From: Cytobacillus sp. IB215665
Lineage (GTDB): Bacteria > Bacillota > Bacilli > Bacillales > SM2101
Length of the DNA: 64,000 bases
Direction: 5' to 3'
Assembly: GCF_033963835.1 (NCBI RefSeq)
Contig: NZ_JAXBME010000018.1
Location: 35,837-99,836, forward strand
The notes under the pieces were generated by a model. That model was not told the origin of the DNA, ran no database searches, and saw only the letters and a program-made list of their open reading frames with translations. The translations under genes and the position numbers were made by a program. Below, in pieces: positions 1 through 9,255 of the stretch; the first letter of the stretch is position 1, and each line of letters starts with the position of its first letter.

Positions 1-2
1 CG

Positions 3-128
3 GGTTCAGTTCAAGCTCTTGTAAACATGAAAGTCCGATTAGGTTCATTCATTATTGCGCTATTGTTCTCATTCAAAACTGAGGCAATTATGAGCTTTCT
101 CTTTGGGCTATTTAGCATTGAAATCTAG
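3..128 (+). CDS. C-terminal end of an unidentified membrane protein (cut by window start)
   Basis: An open frame runs in from the left edge and stops with TAG at 126-128. The 41 visible residues are hydrophobic, with one likely membrane helix (FIIALLF) and a second hydrophobic stretch at the end (FLFGLFSIEI). It lies just before the PrgI-like gene and is separated from it by a terminator-like hairpin. Its position at the head of a secretion cluster suggests a small conjugation membrane protein, possibly pilin-like, but too little is visible to name it. Confidence 0.5.
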   Translation, partial: GSVQALVNMKVRLGSFIIALLFSFKTEAIMSFLFGLFSIEI

Positions 129-136
129 ATTAAATT

Positions 137-171
137 AAGGTAGAGATTCTAGAGTTTCTACCTTCTTTTTT
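137..171 (+). terminator. Intrinsic terminator-like hairpin
   Basis: AAGGTAGA (137-144) pairs perfectly with TCTACCTT (157-164), and CTTTTTT follows. It lies between the partial gene and the next cistron, so it may partly separate the first gene from the rest of the secretion operon. Confidence 0.6.
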
Positions 172-199
172 ACTATTTTTAGAAAGGAGAATAGATTAT

Positions 200-538
200 A
201 TGAGCTGGGGAAACCATCATGAATTACCTTTTGATAGTGGTTTAGAAGAGAAGATACTTGGACCATTATCATTCTCTAAATTGATGTTCATAGCACCATC
301 ATTAATTGTAGTGGATCAGATCGCAAATATATATCCAAAACTACCATTCGACTCTATAGTATTTAGTCGTATTCATCTTGCTATACCCGTTGTAATAGCT
401 ATCGTTTTAGCATATTTCAAAGACAATCGCACCAATTTAACGTTACCACAACTAATACTGACTAAACTCTCCCTCAAAAGAAGACGGAGAGTTTTTTATT
501 ATCAACGTATTAATTTCCGAAGGGAGGATGAGAGTTAA
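200..538 (+). CDS. PrgI/TcpE-like small membrane protein of a Gram-positive T4SS
   Basis: A 112-residue protein with two membrane helices close together (about residues 25-42 and 58-75) and a basic tail (KLSLKRRRRVFYY). A short soluble N-terminus opens with MSWGNHHELPFD. This size, topology and place directly before VirB4-type genes are those of the PrgI/TcpE group, small inner-membrane parts of conjugation channels. The start ATG has an AAAGGAG site 5-10 bases upstream. The stop overlaps the next start by one base (TAATG), which points to translational coupling. The family name is inferred from size and context, because these proteins are poorly conserved. Confidence 0.6.
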   Translation: MSWGNHHELPFDSGLEEKILGPLSFSKLMFIAPSLIVVDQIANIYPKLPFDSIVFSRIHLAIPVVIAIVLAYFKDNRTNLTLPQLILTKLSLKRRRRVFYYQRINFRREDES

Positions 539-1377
539 TGGACTTTGGCACAATTGGTCTTATTGTTTCAATAGCCTTAATTGGATTTTTATATTATAAA
601 GCATCAAATAAAGAGAAAAAGAGCGACATAAGAGCTGAAACCGTACAAGAGCTATTAAACTATGAAGATATGTCTAAAGATGGGCTTGTAAAGCTCCATA
701 ATGGCACGTATTCCATTGTAATAGAAGTTGAACCTGTTAACGTAAAAATGATGTCTATAAGCGAACGTCAAGGTGTTTGGATGAATTTTAGAGCTGCTAT
801 GAATACGTTACCTTGTCATGCTACTTTATTAGTTCAGTCACAATACCTAGATATGAATGATTACGTTAATGATTACTTGGGAACGAGTAAGAACTTTAAT
901 TTAACACCTGAATTATTACAGTCAGCTGAAGGTGTATCAGAGCATTTAAAAGGCTTTGTAGAGCGTAAAACACGTGAGTATAGTTCTTATATTATCCTTC
1001 GCTTTAATCCGTCTACATACGGAACTGAGAGCGGTGTAACAACGGGTAATGTAACCGTTGATAACTTTTTGGAAAATATTCGTGGTACGAATATGAAAAT
1101 GACTGACGAAGAAGCGAAAGAATTGGCTGAAAACATGTTAGATGAAGTGGGAGATTTAATTTATCAGTCGTTTCAAGCAATTGGCATAGGTGTGACTAGA
1201 CTCGATTCAGTTGGTGTTCACAATATGATCTATCAGACGTTAAACCGTGATTTAAGTATTCATCAACGGTTACATGATGTAAACGGTATGGGGAGCTTTT
1301 CAGAGTTTAAATCATCTTTAACACCTGAACTCATGTTAGATATTGAAGAAGAGGAAAGGAGAAATAAGGTATCGTGA
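538..1377 (+). CDS. VirB4 N-domain-like / TrsD-like conjugation protein
   Basis: A 279-residue protein with one N-terminal membrane helix (about residues 5-22), a short charged stretch, then a soluble alpha/beta domain. The region from VQELLNYEDM to FRAAMNTLPCH and TREYSSYIILRFNP resembles the N-terminal domain of VirB4/TraC ATPases, which contacts other channel parts. It has no P-loop. The last four bases overlap the GTG start of the ATPase gene (GTGA), so the two products are probably made together and may form one functional unit. It could equally be an accessory protein like TrsD of staphylococcal conjugative plasmids. Confidence 0.55.
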   Translation: MDFGTIGLIVSIALIGFLYYKASNKEKKSDIRAETVQELLNYEDMSKDGLVKLHNGTYSIVIEVEPVNVKMMSISERQGVWMNFRAAMNTLPCHATLLVQSQYLDMNDYVNDYLGTSKNFNLTPELLQSAEGVSEHLKGFVERKTREYSSYIILRFNPSTYGTESGVTTGNVTVDNFLENIRGTNMKMTDEEAKELAENMLDEVGDLIYQSFQAIGIGVTRLDSVGVHNMIYQTLNRDLSIHQRLHDVNGMGSFSEFKSSLTPELMLDIEEEERRNKVS

Positions 1378-3329
1378 AAATAACTTTTAACAATAAAAAG
1401 CAAACCAAAGGTAACAAAAAGAGTGATAAAAATAAACGCTCATTGAAGCAAACATCAATACGTCAAACAAAAGCTGAAGGAGTGGACTTCATATCGCCTT
1501 CAATAATTAAAGAAACTTTGCCTTCTGATGATTCGATTCATGGGAAAGTGAATGATTATATGGTTGAAGTGGGTGGTACAACGGAGCCAGTAAGGTATTT
1601 TAGAAGCTTTTTCGCTGAGATTACCGGGGGAAACACATGGGCAGGAATGCTAGATCCATTAATACTAGGTGAATTCGGTAAAGGTGATACCGATTTAGCG
1701 ATTCATATTGAACCAGCTGATACACCTACAGAGTTAGAACAAATCGCAAGACGGATACGTGGGATTGAGTCTGATTTACACACTGAACAGAATCAAGCTA
1801 AGGCTTCAAAATTAAGAGATGAATTATTTGATTTAAGGGAACGTCAACGTAGATTAAGACAAAATATTGAAAAGCCATTTAGAGTTAGTATTCAAGCGGT
1901 TTGTAGTAGTCCAGATTTACAAATATTAAAAAAGTATACTAACAATCTTGTAAGACGATTTGCGGGAAAAGGGATTATCATGCGGTCTCCTGATGGTAAG
2001 CAATTGTCAGCCTTAAAGAGCATTATGCCAATAGCTGATGATTTTATGTATAAAGAGCATACCTTTTCATATGAGTCTTCTAACGTTGCAGATCTTTTCC
2101 CTTTTGGTAATGGTGGTATCAGCCATAGAAGTGGAATTGTATGGGGTAATGATGAATTAGGTAGACCGATTTTTTACGATGGATGGCACTCTAACCTTAT
2201 GAACCACAATATGTTAATTTTAGGTCGTTCGGGTGGTGGTAAGACATTTTCAGTTATGACACTTACACATCGCTCAGCGCATCGTGGAATTAAAACATGT
2301 ATTATTGATCCAAAAGGTGACTATAGGATATTTATTTTAGGAGTAGGATGTCCATATATAGACCTCTCTCCACAAAGTGAGCATAAAATCAATTTCTTTG
2401 ATGTTGATGTAGAGGAAGCAGAGGATGGTAAGCAGTATGTAAATATTGAAACAACCGTTCAAGCAGCTAGAGCGATTGTTTACAAAATGATACGTATCAT
2501 GGATTCGAATGAGTTAACGGGGAAAGTAAAAGTTAAAATCGATAATAAGATACGTGAACTATACAAGGAAAAAAACATAACTGAAGATCCTTCAAGTCTT
2601 ATGGAAGAGGCAACGAGAGCTGATCGTAACAATGGTTCACTATCATTTGACTTAAAAGGAAAAATGAAAAAAATGCCCCAATTAGGAGATTTATATCTGT
2701 TACTTCAAGATGATCCTGATACGAAAGGTGCAGCTGAGTTACTAAAAAACTTCACTCAGCATGGGGATGCTCCATCACAAGCCATCTTTGACACAGAGAG
2801 TACAGTAAAGATCACGGATGTACCCATTTTCGGGTTTGGTTTAGACAAACTAGATGAAGAGATTATGCGCCCGCTTGGGATGTTTATCGCAACCAAGTGG
2901 CAAAGTACCAAGTTTGCTAAAAAGAATCGTAAACAAAAGAAAAGAGTCGTCGTAGATGAAGCACAAATTCCAATGGAAGATTTAGAGACCGCACAATGGC
3001 TGGAAAATGAATTCCGAGTTGTGCGGTTTTTCAATACATCTATGTGTGCAGTTACCCAAGGGTTTGAAGTCTTTACACGATTAGCACAAGGAATGGGGAT
3101 TTTAAAAAATTCTCCTACTAAATTATTACTGCGCCAAGAGTCAATTGACATTGAAGAGATAAAAGGGAAACTTGATCTATCAGAAGGAGAAGGGGAATTT
3201 TTAGTACATCAAGCAATGGAGGGGCTAGGTATCATTAAAATTGATGGTGAATCTAGCATAATAAAAATTGATTCAACACAGGAAGAATACAATTTATTTA
3301 CAACTGATCCGAATGATCTAGTGAGCTAG
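1374..3329 (+). CDS. virB4: VirB4/TrsE-type conjugation ATPase
   Basis: A 651-residue P-loop ATPase that powers assembly of, or transport through, a type IV secretion channel at the inner face of the membrane. The Walker A motif GRSGGGKT is at residues 284-291 and Walker B VVVDEAQ at about 525-531 (D528, E529). A coiled, charged stretch at about residues 120-165 precedes the ATPase core, and the N-terminal 40 residues are lysine-rich. Length and motif spacing fit PrgJ/TrsE/TcpF ATPases. The GTG start overlaps the previous stop (GTGA). All catalytic motifs appear intact. This is the surest marker that the locus is a T4SS. Confidence 0.88.
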   Translation: MKITFNNKKQTKGNKKSDKNKRSLKQTSIRQTKAEGVDFISPSIIKETLPSDDSIHGKVNDYMVEVGGTTEPVRYFRSFFAEITGGNTWAGMLDPLILGEFGKGDTDLAIHIEPADTPTELEQIARRIRGIESDLHTEQNQAKASKLRDELFDLRERQRRLRQNIEKPFRVSIQAVCSSPDLQILKKYTNNLVRRFAGKGIIMRSPDGKQLSALKSIMPIADDFMYKEHTFSYESSNVADLFPFGNGGISHRSGIVWGNDELGRPIFYDGWHSNLMNHNMLILGRSGGGKTFSVMTLTHRSAHRGIKTCIIDPKGDYRIFILGVGCPYIDLSPQSEHKINFFDVDVEEAEDGKQYVNIETTVQAARAIVYKMIRIMDSNELTGKVKVKIDNKIRELYKEKNITEDPSSLMEEATRADRNNGSLSFDLKGKMKKMPQLGDLYLLLQDDPDTKGAAELLKNFTQHGDAPSQAIFDTESTVKITDVPIFGFGLDKLDEEIMRPLGMFIATKWQSTKFAKKNRKQKKRVVVDEAQIPMEDLETAQWLENEFRVVRFFNTSMCAVTQGFEVFTRLAQGMGILKNSPTKLLLRQESIDIEEIKGKLDLSEGEGEFLVHQAMEGLGIIKIDGESSIIKIDSTQEEYNLFTTDPNDLVS

Positions 3330-3344
3330 AGTGAGGTGTTTCAA

Positions 3345-5711
3345 TTGAACAAGAAATGGATTCAGTTATTATGTGCTTTGTTCTTAACCTTTAGTATTAC
3401 GGGAAGTGCTTCAGCAACTGTCATAAGCGAATCTCAATTAGAAGAAATGGAAGAACCGAGTTACGGTGAACGGTTTACCGCAAACATTTTCACCTCCATT
3501 GCGAATTGGTTTATAGATGTATTTGGTGCTCAAGACGTGTCACAGCTCGTTTTCCAAGATAAAATAGCATCTGGAGATGAAAAGTGGCTCACTGATGGTT
3601 TTATGGGAAAAAGAGAGGCATCAGTATATGGCGTGTTTCCTGAACAGTATTTTGATGGAATTTTATCCCTTTACAAAGGGTTTGAATCTATCACACCAAT
3701 CCCGATTGTGGTTTTAATCAGTTTAGTAGGGTTACTATTACTCTTAAATAACTTTAGTGGAGATTCTCGCACGAAACTAAAAGATTATTTATTAGGGATA
3801 TTTCTTCTTGTAATAGCATTAAGGTTTGGAATTGAGATATGGAAAATCATGTTTAATATCAACTACATGATGATTGACTTTGTTTATGATACTGCAACTA
3901 ACAGCGGTATTAATATCGGTCCTTTTCTAAATTCGATATGGGGAGGACAAGAGTCTTATGAAGCGATCACAAAATTTCAAAGTTTAGGGTTAGCGATGTT
4001 AGTATTTGCAGCACTCTTGATGACTTTCACTTTAAACTTTCAATATGCTGTAAGAATGATCATTCTATCAATTTTATTTTTGATATTTCCACTCGTTATT
4101 ATTAGCTTGATATTCCCATCAAGGAGACAAGCTTTCACTTTGTGGGTACATGAAACAGCAAGTAACATTTTTATGCAATTTGCCCATGCGGTTGCGCTAG
4201 TATTGTTTTTCTATCTCACTCAAAATGTAAGTGATATATCAATATGGGTTATTTTTGCTTACTTTGGTGGCTTACCTATCGTGGTGAATACTGTTAATAA
4301 AATCGTTGGTGCGTTTACGGGAATACAGTCTAGCGGTGGTATAGGTGCTGATATGGGAACGACGACTGGGTTTAATTCATTTTCCAACATTGGAAAAATG
4401 GCAGGTATTCTAGGGAAAGGTTCAAAGAATCCCAATCCCCTTGACAATAAGATACAAGGCGGAAGAAATGAAGGGAAATTTGATAGGCCTCAACTTCAGT
4501 CAATGAATAATGGTGGATCTTCAAGATTACCTGTTTCAAACGGTAATAGTATTTCAAGAGCAATCTCAAAACCAACGACTGCAGGTAATCTATTACGCTC
4601 TTCTCTAATAAAAGGCAGTGGAATGATTGCAGGGGGGATTATTGGCGGTGCTGCTTCTGGGATGATGTCTGGTAATGTCGCTTCGGGTGTGCATATAGGA
4701 GCAAAGACAGGCAACAATGCTTTTGCAGGAGTAGGAAACAGTGTTGCAAAGGGAGTTGATAACACCGTTAATTCAATTAAAGATTTTAAAGCTGGTTCAT
4801 CCATTGGCGAATCAATAAAGGAAAGAGTCGGATTTGGAGACAAAGCACAACTATTTGATAAAGATGAAGCAGGAGCGATTGGCGAAAAAGCTTTTGGTAG
4901 ACCTGGTAAGCTTGCAGGGAAAACAGTTGCTGTAACAAATAAAGCTGTTAATAAAATGACTGGTGGAAAACATGGAGCTAATTCCATGAAAAAAGTAAAT
5001 GACCTTACAGATTTAAGGAAGAATCATGATGAGACTGTAGGTAAACGTCAAGAAATCGAAACACCGCTTCAAGGGGCTAAGATAAGGTTGGAAAAAGCCA
5101 AAGCTTCATACGGTGAAGGGTCAGCCCATCATAATGGATTAAAGAACAACTTTACTCAAGCTAAACAACAATACCAACAGTCTATAGGAGGACTGAGTAA
5201 TATTGATAAGCATCAACAACCACAACAGTATCAACAACAACAGCTACAAATAAACCAAGCAAAAGAAACGATGGATTATCATCAACAAGCACTACAGACT
5301 CCTCATCCCGATTTACAATCAGCACAAGAAGAGTATAATGCGATTAATGCTCAAGCATTAGGGTTTGATTCTAAAATACACGATTATAAAGAACAGATTA
5401 ACTCACATTATTTTTCTGAAAAAGCCAGTTCTGATAATGGGAATCCACCACCTACATCAAAGGGTGGAAATCAATATGAGTCACCTTATCATACTCAGTC
5501 TAATGTGCAACAACCACTTAAAAGCAGTCAAAATCGAAAGATGAATAATCAATCACAGCAAGGTATGTCAGATAACAATCAAAGTGGGAGATTAAATCAA
5601 CAAGGACGTTTATCACAAGAGCAACCAAGAAATACCCAAAGAAACAATCAAGAACAACAACAGGTGCTAAAAAGCCTTGTAAATAAGCGAAACTCAAGAG
5701 GTTCGTTGTAA
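3345..5711 (+). CDS. VirB6/TrbL-like polytopic channel protein with long hydrophilic tail
   Basis: A signal-peptide-like N-terminus (MNKKWIQLLCALFLTF, cleavage after SASA) is followed by a soluble loop, then about six membrane helices between residues 115 and 330, then about 450 hydrophilic residues that are Gly/Ser-rich and later strongly Gln-rich with likely coiled coil. This is the build of Gram-positive VirB6/TrbL homologues, the membrane core of the channel. Two starts compete: GTG at 3336 and TTG at 3345. TTG is chosen because GAGGTG ends six bases before it. It sits 15 bases after the virB4 stop and shares one base with the next gene (TAATG). Confidence 0.75.
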   Translation: MNKKWIQLLCALFLTFSITGSASATVISESQLEEMEEPSYGERFTANIFTSIANWFIDVFGAQDVSQLVFQDKIASGDEKWLTDGFMGKREASVYGVFPEQYFDGILSLYKGFESITPIPIVVLISLVGLLLLLNNFSGDSRTKLKDYLLGIFLLVIALRFGIEIWKIMFNINYMMIDFVYDTATNSGINIGPFLNSIWGGQESYEAITKFQSLGLAMLVFAALLMTFTLNFQYAVRMIILSILFLIFPLVIISLIFPSRRQAFTLWVHETASNIFMQFAHAVALVLFFYLTQNVSDISIWVIFAYFGGLPIVVNTVNKIVGAFTGIQSSGGIGADMGTTTGFNSFSNIGKMAGILGKGSKNPNPLDNKIQGGRNEGKFDRPQLQSMNNGGSSRLPVSNGNSISRAISKPTTAGNLLRSSLIKGSGMIAGGIIGGAASGMMSGNVASGVHIGAKTGNNAFAGVGNSVAKGVDNTVNSIKDFKAGSSIGESIKERVGFGDKAQLFDKDEAGAIGEKAFGRPGKLAGKTVAVTNKAVNKMTGGKHGANSMKKVNDLTDLRKNHDETVGKRQEIETPLQGAKIRLEKAKASYGEGSAHHNGLKNNFTQAKQQYQQSIGGLSNIDKHQQPQQYQQQQLQINQAKETMDYHQQALQTPHPDLQSAQEEYNAINAQALGFDSKIHDYKEQINSHYFSEKASSDNGNPPPTSKGGNQYESPYHTQSNVQQPLKSSQNRKMNNQSQQGMSDNNQSGRLNQQGRLSQEQPRNTQRNNQEQQQVLKSLVNKRNSRGSL

Positions 5712-7570
5712 TGGATAATCATAATCAACAACAAGATCCACATTCACTGGGTAAAAAAGTCGCAAGTGAAGCTGGAAATTATGCTAAGAGAAAAGTTGCG
5801 AATGCAGGTAAAAAGATAGTAGCAAATTTCTTTAAAAAAGTAGTGCTAAAGGGAATAAAAGCTTTACTCATTAAGACTGCTCCCATATGGGGATCAGTCT
5901 TATTAGTTTTCATACTAGCATGGCTCGGTTTTATGATGATCTATGCTTTTCCACGTACTGTAGCTGAAGACGTAAAAGCAGGGGCGACAGAACAGGTTGA
6001 AGCATTTTTCGGTTTCTCTGAAATGGATTTAGAAGGATTTGAAGATGTATTTGAAACTTATGATGAAGTCGCTTCAAGGTGGGATGAAGGTTTAACACAA
6101 GAACAAAAAGCACAAGCTGCACCATATGAGCTTAGATGGGGCGTATTAGCTGGTGTTGACCGAATGAGAAATGATCCTCATTATTACGAAAACATGCTCA
6201 AATTACTGGAAGCACCTGAAGAATTGCTAGAGTCCTATTACGATGCAGAAAGCACATATGGGATTCCTTGGCACATTCTTGCAGGGATACATTATCAAGA
6301 GACAATGTATGAAGAGGGCTCCATAGAAGACGATGATAGTACTACAGAAGGTAGAACAGGTCCTTTAAACATGGATGAAGCTTTTTGGGAACAGTACGGA
6401 GTTGATGGTGACGGTGATGGGGAGAGTAACTTACATTCTTCAGCTGATGCGATTTCATCACTAGCAAACTACCTAGATAAAAATGGTTTTGATGTAGATG
6501 ATCTTGAGGACAAAGATAATCAAGAGATTCTGAATGAATTTAATGAGGGGAATTCAACTTGGAATGCTATAAGGGTACTGGATTCTGCTGAAATGATTAA
6601 AATTCTTCAGGAGATTAAAGATTTAGAGGACACATTATCATCCGAAGAAATAGAAGAATTGATGGATTCTATCTCTAAAGACAATATTTATTATCGTGAT
6701 GAAAACCTTATAACACCTAAACCAGAAGAGACATTTGATGCTTTGCGTCCTTACTTCACGTGGAAAGATTCGACCATTACTAGGACATGGGAGGAAGAAG
6801 TTTGTTTCGAAGATCCGGAAACGGGAATTGAGACATGTACAACTGTAACAAGAAAGTCTGTAGAAGAAGTATCTCTTTTAGTTGAAGCAGACACGTATGA
6901 AGGACTTTATGAGCATATTTACGAGTGGCAAACATTAATAGAGGGAAAATATACCGTTGTTAAGGAAGTGAATACAAGAGTTATACCTCCAGCCGATTAC
7001 TTAAAGCCTTTCTATGATTATTTAGCTTCCTTTGGTGTAACACAACAACTAGATAAAGAAACGACGATTAATATTATTAAACTATTTGACACTATATTTG
7101 AAGGGAAACACGAACTTAGAGAATCTCTTATTACCGACAACTATCCGAGGATTGAAGCAGCTAATGGGTGGATATGGCCTACAATATCAACAAGAATTAC
7201 ATCAGGTTTTGGTCCAAGACCTGCTCCGTGTAGTGGATGTTCCACTTTCCATGATGCGATAGATATTGGAGCTGTTACACCAGGTGTAGCTGGTGATCCT
7301 ATTTTTAGCATTGCTGATGGAACTGTTATTGTTTCTAAATACAGCAAGTCAGCAGGGAATATGGTTACAGTTGATCATGGAGATGGTATTCAGTCGAGAT
7401 ACATTCACATGCTTAAAAGGTTAGTTTCAGTTGGCGATACTGTCACAGCAGGGGATATTGTTGGAACGATGGGAACGACAGGTTATTCAACAGGTGTACA
7501 TTTAGACTTGCAAATTAAGATTAATGGTAAAGCGGTTGATCCAAGGCATTATTTAGGGGGAGGAAATTAA
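5711..7570 (+). CDS. VirB1-type cell-wall hydrolase: lytic transglycosylase-like plus M23 peptidase domain
   Basis: A 619-residue protein that would open the peptidoglycan for the secretion channel. A basic cytoplasmic N-terminus leads to one membrane helix (about residues 55-77). Next is a transglycosylase-like domain with a candidate catalytic Glu197 in IHYQETMYEE, an acidic linker, and a C-terminal M23/LytM domain (about 490-615). The M23 domain has H514 and D518 (FHDAIDIG), H566 (RYIHM) and H597, but the usual final His of HLH is Asp599 (VHLDLQ). Asp can bind zinc, so activity is uncertain rather than excluded. Similar two-domain hydrolases are standard in Gram-positive T4SS operons. It overlaps the previous stop by one base. 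Confidence 0.8.
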   Translation: MDNHNQQQDPHSLGKKVASEAGNYAKRKVANAGKKIVANFFKKVVLKGIKALLIKTAPIWGSVLLVFILAWLGFMMIYAFPRTVAEDVKAGATEQVEAFFGFSEMDLEGFEDVFETYDEVASRWDEGLTQEQKAQAAPYELRWGVLAGVDRMRNDPHYYENMLKLLEAPEELLESYYDAESTYGIPWHILAGIHYQETMYEEGSIEDDDSTTEGRTGPLNMDEAFWEQYGVDGDGDGESNLHSSADAISSLANYLDKNGFDVDDLEDKDNQEILNEFNEGNSTWNAIRVLDSAEMIKILQEIKDLEDTLSSEEIEELMDSISKDNIYYRDENLITPKPEETFDALRPYFTWKDSTITRTWEEEVCFEDPETGIETCTTVTRKSVEEVSLLVEADTYEGLYEHIYEWQTLIEGKYTVVKEVNTRVIPPADYLKPFYDYLASFGVTQQLDKETTINIIKLFDTIFEGKHELRESLITDNYPRIEAANGWIWPTISTRITSGFGPRPAPCSGCSTFHDAIDIGAVTPGVAGDPIFSIADGTVIVSKYSKSAGNMVTVDHGDGIQSRYIHMLKRLVSVGDTVTAGDIVGTMGTTGYSTGVHLDLQIKINGKAVDPRHYLGGGN

Positions 7571-7571
7571 T

Positions 7572-7985
7572 ATGACTAAGAATCTAACAATTTATAGATT
7601 AGTCTTTGTAACACTAGCAGTAATTATTAGTTTTATGGGATTTGTAAATTACACTCATGCTGAAACAGAAGGGATCGTCATTCCACCATCAAATGAAAAG
7701 GCGACTGATACTATTATTGATAAAGATAAAATTATGAACATGGCTGACAACGTGGATGGTGAAGAATTGATAGACAAATTGAGAGAAGTAAGTTTAAAAG
7801 CTCTTTTTATTACTTTGATCATATCTGGAGTGTTATTTTTTATAGGGGCGATATTTTCTAGTGCAAGAAAATTATCTATAGTATTTCTTTTTTGCGGTCT
7901 TTTTGGCTATTTCTTAATTAACTATACGGATGATGTATTAGCGTATTTAATGTATGCGGTCAATGAGATATCTGAACTACTATAA
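7572..7985 (+). CDS. Small membrane protein with VirB2-like topology
   Basis: A 137-residue protein: a signal peptide (cleavage near YTHA), a short exported segment (about 40 residues), then two membrane helices (ALFITLIISGVLFFIGAIF and LSIVFLFCGLFGYFLI) and an amphipathic tail. A cleaved signal followed by two close helices is the layout of VirB2/TrbC pilin-like subunits, though no sequence motif proves it. It begins one base after the hydrolase stop with a GGGGAGG site. It is the last gene of the tight T4SS run; a gap of about 180 bases with a new promoter candidate follows. Confidence 0.55.
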   Translation: MTKNLTIYRLVFVTLAVIISFMGFVNYTHAETEGIVIPPSNEKATDTIIDKDKIMNMADNVDGEELIDKLREVSLKALFITLIISGVLFFIGAIFSSARKLSIVFLFCGLFGYFLINYTDDVLAYLMYAVNEISELL

Positions 7986-8114
7986 TTTCACTTCTTTTTT
8001 ATATATTAAGACAGTAAAAACATATAAACGATCATTCATTTAACTATTTGATATTTTTAATAACATTTCACAGAAAAATAGTATACAAAACTAGAAACTT
8101 ATGGTAACGTTAAG

Positions 8115-8144
8115 TTGACAATCGAGAAGCGCACAAACTACACT
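8115..8144 (+). promoter_or_regulatory. Possible sigma-A promoter for the SLH gene
   Basis: A perfect -35 box TTGACA (8115-8120) is followed after 18 bases by TACACT (8139-8144), a 4/6 match to the -10 consensus. The leader would be only about 15 bases, ending in a GGGGAGGGAG ribosome site. The good -35 and long non-coding gap support it; the weak -10 box does not. Confidence 0.35.
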
Positions 8145-8166
8145 TTTTTTTCGGGGAGGGAGAAAA

Positions 8167-9252
8167 ATGAAGAAAATCGGAGTAGGAATACTAGCAACAA
8201 GTCTAGCATTATCAATGGGTTTAGGATATGCAGAGGATAATTTCAATCCAGTATCAGTTAGCGCAGCGGAGCAAACTATTAAACAATTTAGTGACATACC
8301 TTCCGATCATTGGGCGAGAGCAACAATAGATTGGGGAGTTCAGAAAGGTATCATAAAAGGATATAATGACGGAACATTCCGCCCCAACGCAGAAGTAACC
8401 GAAGCCCAATTTTTGAAGATGTTAATACTGTCCTATGTTTCGGAAAGTGAATTGTCCGCTAACAGCAACGGACATTGGGCTGATAAATATTATGATTACT
8501 CTAAAAGTTTAAATTACCCTGCCAATGGGATAAGTAAAATAGATGTACGGGATAAAGCGGTAAACAGGGAAAAAGTTGCAGAATTAATTACAAGTTCTCA
8601 AGGGGTTAACTACCTAAAGGACAATGCCATTACATATTTACTTGGGAATGACCTAGCAAAAGGGCGCACATCAAAAACCATTGTAGGATATGACGGAAAC
8701 AGTACGTTAACTCGTGCTCAAGCTGTACAATTTGTGCTGAATCTAAATTTAAATGGGAATGAAGGTATAAGCGCTAGACCGTCTGATGCATCGGATGTAA
8801 ATGCATTGCCGAAAATAGCTTACGAGCTGAAAGCTGTGTTTGAACAAAAAGAGATTGAAGGATTGATAAATTCACTTAATAGTTTTCAAGCTAGTGGGCA
8901 AAGTCAGATATGGCATGGTTCAGAAGAAAAAATGGGATTAGACCTGTATGGAAACTATTCCGAAGATATGGGAGAATCAGAATTCCTATCAATGCCACTT
9001 GTTGCTATTTCGCAAAATGACACACAAAATACTATTATGATTACGTTCTATAATCAATTTAATGATTTAGAACAACAGTATATTAAAGAATTTTTAGCGG
9101 TCTATTATCCAACTTCGTTCGAAAAAGCTTTCGATGATATTTTTAAAGCAAAGCCAGGTAATTCAATTGTTGGAAGTTATGATAATAGATATTTTTCTAC
9201 TGGTATTGTTGGGAAAGATAAGTTGCCTGTAGTGAATATCGGGAGGGATTAA
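8167..9252 (+). CDS. Secreted S-layer-homology (SLH) domain protein
   Basis: A 361-residue exported protein with a signal peptide (MKKIGVGILATSLALS, cleavage near VSAAE). The first SLH unit begins at about residue 40 (FSDIPSDHWARATIDWGVQ, then IKGYNDGTFRPN). A second, weaker unit spans about 90-135 (GHWADKYYDYSKS) and a third about 155-200 (TLTRAQAVQFVLNLN). SLH domains bind pyruvylated secondary wall polymer and hold proteins at the cell surface. The C-terminal 160 residues match no family I know. It lies between the T4SS and Tad genes, so it may anchor or support the surface apparatus. A related SLH protein is encoded at 37871. Confidence 0.8.
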   Translation: MKKIGVGILATSLALSMGLGYAEDNFNPVSVSAAEQTIKQFSDIPSDHWARATIDWGVQKGIIKGYNDGTFRPNAEVTEAQFLKMLILSYVSESELSANSNGHWADKYYDYSKSLNYPANGISKIDVRDKAVNREKVAELITSSQGVNYLKDNAITYLLGNDLAKGRTSKTIVGYDGNSTLTRAQAVQFVLNLNLNGNEGISARPSDASDVNALPKIAYELKAVFEQKEIEGLINSLNSFQASGQSQIWHGSEEKMGLDLYGNYSEDMGESEFLSMPLVAISQNDTQNTIMITFYNQFNDLEQQYIKEFLAVYYPTSFEKAFDDIFKAKPGNSIVGSYDNRYFSTGIVGKDKLPVVNIGRD

Positions 9253-9255
9253 AAA

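Noticed and set aside
2756..3151. Minus-strand open frame inside virB4
   Set aside because: It is a shadow of the coding frame, without ribosome site or domain likeness. The same applies to the other minus-strand frames within the plus-strand genes.
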